NCBI GenBank assembly: GCA_017857825.1
Contig: JAFMCK010000004.1
Coordinates: 1-36,977 of the forward strand
From: Rhodospirillales bacterium
Lineage (GTDB): Bacteria > Pseudomonadota > Alphaproteobacteria > Rhodospirillales > Casp-alpha2
Length of the DNA stretch: 36,977 nucleotides
Direction of reading: 5' to 3'
Part shown: one piece after another, positions 17,759-25,157 of the stretch
Layout: each line of letters starts with the position of its first letter
How positions within the stretch are numbered: position 1 is the stretch's first letter
The notes under the pieces: generated by a model
What the model was told of the DNA's origin: nothing
The model's input: only the letters and a program-made list of their open reading frames with translations
Databases searched by the model: none
Position numbers and translations under genes: made by a program

Positions 17759-19840
17759 TCAGTAGTCCAAGAAGCTCCGCAGTTTGCGGGACCGGGACGG
17801 GTGTTTGAGTTTGCGCAACGCCTTGGCTTCGATCTGACGAATACGCTCGCGTGTCACCGAAAACTGCTGGCCGACCTCTTCGAGGGTGTGATCGGTATTC
17901 ATGCCGATGCCGAAACGCATCCGCAGCACGCGTTCTTCACGCGGCGTCAGGCTGGCGAGCACGCGGGTCGTGGTTTCGCGCAGATTGGCCTGAATGGCGG
18001 CGTCCAGCGGTTGCACGGCCAGCTTGTCTTCGATGAAGTCGCCGAGGTGGCTGTCTTCTTCGTCGCCAATCGGGGTTTCCAGCGAAATCGGCTCTTTTGC
18101 GATCTTCAACACCTTGCGCACTTTTTCGAGCGGCATGGAGAGCTTGGTTGCCAATTCTTCCGGCGTCGGCTCGCGACCGATTTCATGCAACATCTGGCGC
18201 GACGTGCGGACCAGCTTGTTGATGGTCTCGATCATGTGCACCGGAATACGAATGGTGCGAGCCTGATCGGCAATCGACCGCGTGATCGCTTGGCGAATCC
18301 ACCAAGTGGCATAGGTCGAGAATTTATAGCCACGACGGTATTCAAACTTATCAACGGCCTTCATCAGGCCGATGTTGCCTTCTTGGATCAGGTCCAGGAA
18401 CTGCAGGCCACGGTTGGTATATTTTTTAGCAATCGAGATCACGAGACGAAGGTTTGCCTCGATCATTTCCTTTTTCGCTTTTGCAGCCTCGCGCTCGCCT
18501 TTTTGCACGATACCGACGATGCGACGGAATTCCATGATCGGCAGGCCAACGGCGGAGGAAACCTCAGCGACGTCGGCACGGATTTCTTTGACCTCGTCAC
18601 GATAACGTTCGGCAAAGCGCTGCCAGTTTTTGGTCGGCATCTTGGCGCACCGCTTGAGCCAATCAGGATCAAGCTCGCTGCCGCGGTATTGTTCAAGGAA
18701 GTCATCGCGGCGCACCCGCGACGAAGTCGCCATACGCAACAACTTACCTTCAAGCCCAACCAAGCGACGATTGAGGCCATACAATTGATCGACCAGCGCT
18801 TCGATGCGGTCGTTGTTGAGGTGAACACCCTCCATCAATTCAATGAGTTCTTGGCGCAGCTTGGAATGGCGTTTTTCCTGCGACGATTTAAACTCGCCGC
18901 TGCCCTGCATCGCTTCGATGCGGATGATCTGCAGGCGTTGGAATTTTTTATAGGTCTTTGCGATCTCTTCAAACGTCTCGATGACTTCAGGTTTTAGTTT
19001 TTCTTCCTGAGCCGCGAGCGACATGTTGATTTGATCGTCATCATCTTCGTCATCATCTTCGTCGTCGGGTTTGTCGGTGCTTTCTTCGCCGTCTTCAGAC
19101 TTCGCCTTTTTGTCATCGGATTTGTCATCTGCAGCAGCGGTTTTTTTATCTTCCGGTGCTTTTACCTCAGCGGTTTTCGCTGTCGTCGACTCGCTGTCGT
19201 CGCTGTCATCATCATTATCGGTTGCAACGGGGGGTTGGCCTGGGCCACCGCCCATGGTGGCGTCCAGATCGATCACATCGCGCAGTAGAATTTCTTCAGC
19301 GACCAGCGCATCGTGCCAACGTACGATGGCTTGGATCGTTAACGGGCTCTCGCAGATCCCGCCGATCATCATGTCGCGGCCGGCTTCGATCCGCTTGGCG
19401 ATGGCGATTTCGCCCTCGCGTGACAGCAGTTCCACCGAACCCATTTCGCGGAGATACATGCGCACCGGATCGTCGGTACGGCCTAGGTCGCTTTCATCGA
19501 CGTTTCCGGACGCAGAGGCCGTTTCTTTCGGCTCGTCCTCTTCATCGTCGTCGGTCGCGCTCATCGTTTTGGTCTCGGCGGCAGCGTCTTCCTGCTCTTC
19601 GTTCTCCACGACGTTGATGCCCATTTCGGACAGCATCGCCATGGTATCTTCGATTTGCTCGGAGCTGACCTCTTCGGGCGGCAGTGCGGCGTTCAGTTCG
19701 TCATAGGTGACGTACCCGCGCTCCTTACCCTTGGTCACCATCTTTTTGACGGCGGCGCCCATGGTGTCCAAAAGCGGACCGTCTGCGTTTCCGTCGCGGG
19801 CGTCCCGCGCTTCGCTTGCTTGTGCTTTAGCCAATATCAA
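17759..19840 (-). CDS. rpoD: RNA polymerase primary sigma factor (sigma-70/RpoD)
   Basis: [107 protein letters not shown]. Confidence 0.98.
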   Translation of the reverse strand: MILAKAQASEARDARDGNADGPLLDTMGAAVKKMVTKGKERGYVTYDELNAALPPEEVSSEQIEDTMAMLSEMGINVVENEEQEDAAAETKTMSATDDDEEDEPKETASASGNVDESDLGRTDDPVRMYLREMGSVELLSREGEIAIAKRIEAGRDMMIGGICESPLTIQAIVRWHDALVAEEILLRDVIDLDATMGGGPGQPPVATDNDDDSDDSESTTAKTAEVKAPEDKKTAAADDKSDDKKAKSEDGEESTDKPDDEDDDEDDDDQINMSLAAQEEKLKPEVIETFEEIAKTYKKFQRLQIIRIEAMQGSGEFKSSQEKRHSKLRQELIELMEGVHLNNDRIEALVDQLYGLNRRLVGLEGKLLRMATSSRVRRDDFLEQYRGSELDPDWLKRCAKMPTKNWQRFAERYRDEVKEIRADVAEVSSAVGLPIMEFRRIVGIVQKGEREAAKAKKEMIEANLRLVISIAKKYTNRGLQFLDLIQEGNIGLMKAVDKFEYRRGYKFSTYATWWIRQAITRSIADQARTIRIPVHMIETINKLVRTSRQMLHEIGREPTPEELATKLSMPLEKVRKVLKIAKEPISLETPIGDEEDSHLGDFIEDKLAVQPLDAAIQANLRETTTRVLASLTPREERVLRMRFGIGMNTDHTLEEVGQQFSVTRERIRQIEAKALRKLKHPSRSRKLRSFLDY

Positions 19841-19888
19841 AACCCCTCAGCGTCCGCGCCGATGATCGGCGTCGGAACCCCGCAAACT

Positions 19889-21718
19889 TCATGTGACTTT
19901 CAATGCTTTAACGCGTTCAAAAGCCATCGCTGACGTATCTTCCCCCAGAGCCGCTTCGACCTTTTGTAACTCGGTCTCGACGGACTTCGCCGTCAATCTT
20001 TCAAACGTATCAATCCAACCTGCCAGCACTTCTTCGATGGGCGTGTCCTCGCGCGCAAATCGCGCATGCATGTACACGCTGCTGCTCAAAAGTGCCTGTA
20101 GGGTCGTTGAAAACCCTTCAGACAGAAGGTGGGCGCGCAGAGCTTCGGAATCAAGTCCGTCGTCCGCAGCGAGGCTGTTTAAGGCCTGCTGGCGTAACTT
20201 GTCAAGCTCAGGCGCTGAAAACTCAACGGTTCCAAGGTGTTCTTCGACCTCATCAAAGATATTGGGATGATTGATCAGCGCTGCCAGCAAGATTCTTTCG
20301 CGGAGTTGATCTGCGGGCGCGGCTTTTGACGTCTCGGCGCGGGCATCCATATCCACGGCGCCTTCTGTTTTACGGTTAAATTTCCCGCCTTTACGCCATT
20401 TGTCCTTGCCCCATTGGCCCTTGTTGCTGTTTTGGCCGACAGCCGCGTTGGGCGGTGGACGGTCCCCCCAAAGTTTTCGGGTAAAATAGTCGGAAAAATG
20501 ACGGCGAAACGTGGCGTCAGAGATATCCCGCGCTTTGTCATCCAGCTTTTTTTGCACATCGGCACGATCTTCGGGGCTGGTTGGCATGCGCCCACCGGTC
20601 ACTTCGCGCCAAATCAGTTCAGAAAGCGGTGCCGCCTGGTCGAGCAATTCATCGAATGCGGCGCGGCCTTGCTTTTGGACCACACTGTCCGGGTCTTCGC
20701 CGGGAGGCAGGAGCGCGAAGCGGAGCGCCATGCCGGCCTGCATGATCGGCAACGCCCGTTCTGCGGCGCGAAATGCGGCGCGTTGGCCCGCCGTGTCGCC
20801 GTCAAAGCACAACACAGGCTCGCGCACCACGCGCCAGAGGTCTTTGAGATGGTCATCGGTTAAGGCGGTGCCGAGTGGGGCCACCGCATAATCCAGCCCG
20901 CCCCGGTCGAGGCCGATGACATCCATATAGCCTTCACACACGATCATCCGGCCTGCTTTGCGGGCGGGGGCGGCAGCGCGATGAATGCCATACAAAGCGT
21001 GACGCTTTTTAAACACCGGTGTTTCCGGGCTGTTGAGGTATTTCGGCTCGCCGTCGCCGATGATCCGCCCACCGAACGCGATCACTTGGCCGCGACGGTC
21101 TTGGATCGGAAAGATTACCCGCCCGCGAAACCAATCATAAGGTGAGCCGTTGTCCGGCACGCGCAGCAGGCCAGCCTCGATCAGCAATGCGTCCGGTACG
21201 TTTTCGCGCGCCATAAACGCTTTCAGTGCGCCGCGCCCATCGGGCGCATAGCCGAGCCGCCATTTTTTGATCAGCGCGTCATCTAAACCGCGACGGCGCA
21301 GGTATTCTAGGCCCGCCTTGCCCTCGGGTGCGCGGAGGGTTCTTTCGAAGAACGCACAGGCCATCTCGTTGACCTCGGTCAGGCCTTTGCGTTTTTCTTG
21401 GCGTGCGCGGTCTTCGGGGGTGTCTTGTGGCATTTCCAGGCCGGCTTCCGCGGCCAGTTGTTCGACGGCCTGCGGGAACGCCAGACCCTCCACCTCAATC
21501 AGCCAGGTAAATATATCGCCTGAATTTTCGGTCGAAAAACACTTATAAAAGCCTTTGTCTTCCATCACGTGGAAGGACGGCGTTTTTTCTTTGGTGAAGG
21601 GGGATAAGCCCCAAAAATCGCCCCGCGCGCGTTCTTTTAAGCGCACAGTTCGCCCGACGACATCGACGATCGAGACGCGTCTGCGAATTTCGTCAAGGAA
21701 TTCGGGACTAAAATTCAT
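19889..21718 (-). CDS. dnaG: DNA primase
   Basis: MNFSPEFLDEIRRRVSIVDVVGRTVRLKERARGDFWGLSPFTKEKTPSFHV...SGDIFTWLIEVEGLAFPQAVEQLA...VCEGYMDVIGLDRGG (zinc-binding and TOPRIM regions). Confidence 0.95.
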   Translation of the reverse strand: MNFSPEFLDEIRRRVSIVDVVGRTVRLKERARGDFWGLSPFTKEKTPSFHVMEDKGFYKCFSTENSGDIFTWLIEVEGLAFPQAVEQLAAEAGLEMPQDTPEDRARQEKRKGLTEVNEMACAFFERTLRAPEGKAGLEYLRRRGLDDALIKKWRLGYAPDGRGALKAFMARENVPDALLIEAGLLRVPDNGSPYDWFRGRVIFPIQDRRGQVIAFGGRIIGDGEPKYLNSPETPVFKKRHALYGIHRAAAPARKAGRMIVCEGYMDVIGLDRGGLDYAVAPLGTALTDDHLKDLWRVVREPVLCFDGDTAGQRAAFRAAERALPIMQAGMALRFALLPPGEDPDSVVQKQGRAAFDELLDQAAPLSELIWREVTGGRMPTSPEDRADVQKKLDDKARDISDATFRRHFSDYFTRKLWGDRPPPNAAVGQNSNKGQWGKDKWRKGGKFNRKTEGAVDMDARAETSKAAPADQLRERILLAALINHPNIFDEVEEHLGTVEFSAPELDKLRQQALNSLAADDGLDSEALRAHLLSEGFSTTLQALLSSSVYMHARFAREDTPIEEVLAGWIDTFERLTAKSVETELQKVEAALGEDTSAMAFERVKALKVT

Positions 21719-21848
21719 GCGGGCTCCGGGTACGGCATGCACGCAAAGCTGCGCACAGAGGACGACCTAACATAGCACATGTAATGTAGTCTGCCCGGCC
21801 CGCTTCGCAAAGCGTCTAGGCATGAGGGTTATCCCGAGATTTTGCAGT

Positions 21849-21857
21849 TTATCCACA
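21849..21857 (+). promoter_or_regulatory. DnaA-box consensus (TTATCCACA)
   Basis: Exact 9-mer between yqeY and dnaG; a weaker TTATCCCGA lies at 21829-21837. Confidence 0.45.
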
Positions 21858-21881
21858 GGCCGCCCTGCGGCGCGCGGTGGA

Positions 21882-22340
21882 TTATGCCGTCAGACGTTCT
21901 TTGACGTTACCGGATACCCGTGAAAAGTCCATGCGCCCGGCGTAGTTCTCTTTTAAGAAGCTCATCACCTTGCCCATGTCTTTGATGCAGTCAGCACCGC
22001 TTTTGCTGATTGCTTCGTTGATTGCCGCATCGACTTCGTCCGCAGACAGCTGTTTCGGTAAAAACGTCTCAATACATGCAATTTCTTCGGCTTCTTGCTG
22101 CGCGAGATCGGCACGACCGCCCTTCGAATAGGCTTCGATGCTGTCGCGGCGCTGCTTTACCATGGATTGCAGAAGGCCGAGGATCTCAGAATCCGGGATG
22201 CCATCTCTGTTGCCGTTGCTGCGTGCCTGGATATCGCGATCCTTGAGGGCCGCGTTGATCAGGCGAATGGTCGAAACCTTGCGCAATTCTTTGGCGCGCA
22301 TGGCGGTTTTGAGCATGTCATTTAACTGCTGGCGGAGCAT
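21882..22340 (-). CDS. GatB/YqeY domain-containing protein
   Basis: MLRQQLNDMLKTAMRAKELRKVSTIRLINAALKDRDI...QLSADEVDAAINEAISKSGADCIKDMGKVMSFLKENYAGRMDFSRVS is the YqeY signature; ATG at 22340. Confidence 0.92.
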   Translation of the reverse strand: MLRQQLNDMLKTAMRAKELRKVSTIRLINAALKDRDIQARSNGNRDGIPDSEILGLLQSMVKQRRDSIEAYSKGGRADLAQQEAEEIACIETFLPKQLSADEVDAAINEAISKSGADCIKDMGKVMSFLKENYAGRMDFSRVSGNVKERLTA

Positions 22341-22458
22341 GGAATCACCTATCAATCTAACGAAGCGGCGGACGATAACGTAAAAGCATTCAAATAACAA
22401 CGCGAATTAGTCTTGTAACCCATTGTTTTTAAATGATAAAAATAATCGGCTGTGGCGC

Positions 22459-22487
22459 TTGACTGATCTCCAGTGTTTGCTTATACC
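22459..22487 (+). promoter_or_regulatory. Candidate sigma-70 promoter for carA
   Basis: TTGACT (22459-22464), 17 bp spacer, TATACC (22482-22487). Confidence 0.5.
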
Positions 22488-22523
22488 CCGTCCAATCTCA
22501 ACCAGACCGGGTTGGCCATTACC

Positions 22524-23750
22524 GTGAGCGATCAAATAGACACCTCCGCACCCAAAAACAAGGGTGCGGAATCTTTGTGCGCGCCAGAGTCTCCCTCTGA
22601 GCTTGCTGAAGCCCCCAAGGGTGCTACCGCCGTCATCGTGCTCGGCGACGGCACCATTATTTGGGGCCGTGGCATCGGCGCTGCGGGATCATCCGTCGGC
22701 GAGGTGTGCTTCAACACCTCAATGACCGGCTATCAGGAAATCCTGACCGATCCCAGTTACGCCGGTCAAATCATCACCTTCACGTTTCCGCACATCGGCA
22801 ACGTGGGCACCAATCCCGAAGATATCGAAACCATCACACCGGTAGCGCGCGGCCTTATTCTCCGTGCCGATATCACCGAGCCTGGGAACTGGCGCGACAC
22901 CCAGCATTTGGATGGCTGGTTGAAGTCGCACAATTTGGTCGGTGTGTCCGGCATCGACACCCGGCGCCTGACGCGGCGTATTCGCGACGGTGGCGCACCC
23001 AATGGGGTGATCTGTCATGCACCGGACGGCGTGTTTGATATTCCGGCGTTGCTCGCCGAAGCCCAGGCGTGGCCCGGCCTTGAAGGCATGGACCTGGCCA
23101 AAGACGTGACCTGCCGGCAAAGCTACGGTTGGGATGAAACCCGCTGGGTGCTGGGCTCCGGTTTCGGCAAGCTGGAAAATCCGAAATACAACGTCGTCGC
23201 CATCGACTACGGCATCAAGCTTAACATTCTGCGCTGCTTGGCGAGCGCCGGCTGTAAAGTCACGGTCGTGCCGGCATCTGCCAGCGCCGAAGACATCATG
23301 AGCCACAATCCGGACGGCATCTTTTTGTCGAACGGTCCGGGCGATCCTGCCGCCACCGGCGAATATGCGGTGCCTGTGCTGCAAGATCTTCTTAAGACCG
23401 GCAAGCCGATCTTTGGCATATGCTTAGGCCACCAATTGCTGGCCCGCGCGCTCGGCTGCACGACATCGAAAATGCATCAGGGCCACCGCGGCGCCAATCA
23501 ACCGGTGCAGGACCTGGAAACGCGCCGCGTCGAAATCACCAGCCAAAACCACGGCTTCGCGGTTGACGGCAAAAACCTGCCAAAAGGCGTCTCCGAGACC
23601 CACGTATCGTTGTTCGACGGTTCTAACGAAGGCATCAAGTGGGACGGCCATCCGGTATTTTCTGTCCAATACCACCCGGAAGCGTCCCCGGGCCCCACCG
23701 ACAGCCACTATTTATTCGAACGCTTCACCAAACTGATGGACGAGGCGTGA
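22524..23750 (+). CDS. carA: Carbamoyl-phosphate synthase small subunit
   Basis: ATAVIVLGDGTIIWGRGIGAAGSSVGEVCFNTSMTGYQEILTDPSYAGQIITFTFPHIGN...GICLGHQLLARALG...SVQYHPEASPGPTDSHYLFERF. ORF track begins at 22473 but that codon is inside the candidate promoter; GTG 22524 (or TTG 22512) is more plausible. Confidence 0.95.
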   Translation: MSDQIDTSAPKNKGAESLCAPESPSELAEAPKGATAVIVLGDGTIIWGRGIGAAGSSVGEVCFNTSMTGYQEILTDPSYAGQIITFTFPHIGNVGTNPEDIETITPVARGLILRADITEPGNWRDTQHLDGWLKSHNLVGVSGIDTRRLTRRIRDGGAPNGVICHAPDGVFDIPALLAEAQAWPGLEGMDLAKDVTCRQSYGWDETRWVLGSGFGKLENPKYNVVAIDYGIKLNILRCLASAGCKVTVVPASASAEDIMSHNPDGIFLSNGPGDPAATGEYAVPVLQDLLKTGKPIFGICLGHQLLARALGCTTSKMHQGHRGANQPVQDLETRRVEITSQNHGFAVDGKNLPKGVSETHVSLFDGSNEGIKWDGHPVFSVQYHPEASPGPTDSHYLFERFTKLMDEA

Positions 23751-24484
23751 TGATCTCCCGACCGACCGTCGATTACGAAATCGCCGAAAAGTTAATTTTA
23801 TTTCGCCTTCATCTCGCTTTGGTGAAATTTGAAAATATCAATACGGAAATTGGTATGTTGGGGACTAAAGTAGGTGTCCCAACGCAGCTTTCGAATATTT
23901 GTGCCCAAAGATTAGTTCAGAGATCTTTTGTTGATATTGAGAGTGTTTCAAGTCTAATGGAGCATCCTCAAACGGGAGATCTTGTTGACTATGAAGAGAA
24001 GCGATTGAGTATTACTGAGGAAGGTATCAAAGAAGTTGAGGGGTGGTCGGATGATAGCTATCAGGCGATTGCATATCGAGCTTTGTTGTCGCCAGACGAC
24101 ACTGAGGATGAAGTTAATCAAAAACTAGAAGACAATATGCTTTCTAGTTTGAGGGGCATTGCACCGGCAGCAAATCGGTTCGTTTTAAAATCAGATAATG
24201 AAGACGTATGGAATGAAGCGAAGGCTTCGTTAAATGACGTTATTAATGCCCTAGAGAGTGAAAAATCATTAGATAATGAATTGGGCTCAGAAAAGCCCGC
24301 TGTTTTGAATGCGCTCAAATCAGCAAGAGCCCTTTTTGACGATACGAAAATGAAAATTGATATCGCGGTAGCGCTCATGGTTGAGCCATTGAAAGTGCTT
24401 GCTGTGCGTTATGAACAAACGGCTGCTGGTGCAGTGCTTACGACAGCTTTGGCAGTTATCGCGAAGTTTCTAGGATTATTATGA
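23750..24484 (+). CDS. Hypothetical AT-rich accessory protein with hydrophobic C-terminus (ORFan inserted between carA and carB)
   Basis: ATG 23750 overlaps the carA stop (TGATG). Codon composition is visibly AT-rich relative to neighbours. C-terminus AAGAVLTTALAVIAKFLGLL looks like a single membrane anchor. Confidence 0.72.
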   Translation: MISRPTVDYEIAEKLILFRLHLALVKFENINTEIGMLGTKVGVPTQLSNICAQRLVQRSFVDIESVSSLMEHPQTGDLVDYEEKRLSITEEGIKEVEGWSDDSYQAIAYRALLSPDDTEDEVNQKLEDNMLSSLRGIAPAANRFVLKSDNEDVWNEAKASLNDVINALESEKSLDNELGSEKPAVLNALKSARALFDDTKMKIDIAVALMVEPLKVLAVRYEQTAAGAVLTTALAVIAKFLGLL

Positions 24485-24497
24485 CTTTTTCCTCACG

Positions 24498-24571
24498 CTC
24501 GTTATTTCTGCGCAGGCGTGAATCCATGCTCCGGGTAGCGATAGATTTCCGCCTACGGGAGAATGGCGACG
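24498..24571 (+). repeat. Imperfect REP-like inverted repeat
   Basis: cgttatttctgcgcaggcgtgaatccatg...gatagatttccgcctacgggagaatggcgacg; the two arms are imperfect reverse complements, with a layout like GTCATTCCCGC-AGGCGGGAATCCA repeats. Confidence 0.6.
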
Positions 24572-24608
24572 TTGGTGTGCGAAGTAATAACGGGGATTTC
24601 AAAAAATT

Positions 24609-24631
24609 CCCTCCCCCCTCGAGTGGGAGGG
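24609..24631. repeat. CTCGAG-centred G/C-rich palindrome, copy 1
   Basis: CCCTCCCCCCTCGAGTGGGAGGG. Confidence 0.8.
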
Positions 24632-24697
24632 TTTGGGTGGCGGGGCTTTGGGCGCGTTGCTTGGTGGCTTTCTTTTTGGACTCCCCTCCTCCTCAGT

Positions 24698-24718
24698 CCT
24701 CCCCCTCGAGGGGGGAGG
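24698..24718. repeat. CTCGAG-centred G/C-rich palindrome, copy 2
   Basis: CCTCCCCCTCGAGGGGGGAGG. Confidence 0.85.
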
Positions 24719-24755
24719 CTTTTCTTTTGGCGGCTGACGCTGATAGCATTTATGC

Positions 24756-25088
24756 ATGGCCAACGAGAATGCGTGCAGCTTACGTTAGAACCCGACCGAA
24801 GCGGAAAAGCGGCCTGGGGCGCGGGTGCGGCGTAAGCAAGTGGACGGTGCGCGGTTCCAACGCCAAGTCCCGATGGGACCATATATCGTCGATTTCTTCT
24901 GCCCAGATGCCAAACTCATCATTGAACTTGATGACGGGTAATACGCCGAGCAAGCCGATGCCGATGCGCGCCGCACCGATTGGCTGCAGGTGCGCCGCTA
25001 CACAGTTGTCCGGTTTTGGAACAACGACATTTTCGAAGACATCGAGGGCGTCTTGGCGTCGATATCCAGCCATCTTCGGGACGGTTGA
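24756..25088 (+). pseudogene. DUF559-type endonuclease-like pseudogene (two in-frame stops)
   Basis: Frame from ATG 24756 reads MANENACSLR*NPTEAEKRPGARVRRKQVDGARFQRQVPMGPYIVDFFCPDAKLIIELDDG*YAEQADADARRTDWLQVRRYTVVRFWNNDIFEDIEGVLASISSHLRDG*. This is the DUF559 pattern with stops at 24786-24788 and 24939-24941. Confidence 0.85.
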
Positions 25089-25113
25089 TCGTGCGACGCA
25101 GGCCCCCTCCCTA

Positions 25114-25135
25114 GCCCTCCCCCTCGAGGGGGGGC
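25114..25135. repeat. CTCGAG-centred G/C-rich palindrome, copy 3
   Basis: GCCCTCCCCCTCGAGGGGGGGC; preceded by ccccctccctag, similar to the cccctcctcctcag preceding copy 2. Confidence 0.85.
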
Positions 25136-25157
25136 GTGACTGAGTCGGGAATCAACA

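Noticed and set aside
17588-18997. 469-aa plus-strand ORF
   Set aside because: Runs antisense through rpoD and over the tRNA; the protein is low-complexity and resembles no family; typical shadow ORF of GC-rich coding DNA.
24481-25143. 220-aa plus-strand ORF in the carA-carB gap
   Set aside because: Reads across repeats in the wrong frame; the DUF559 similarity is in a different frame (starting 24756), so this ORF is a chance read-through.
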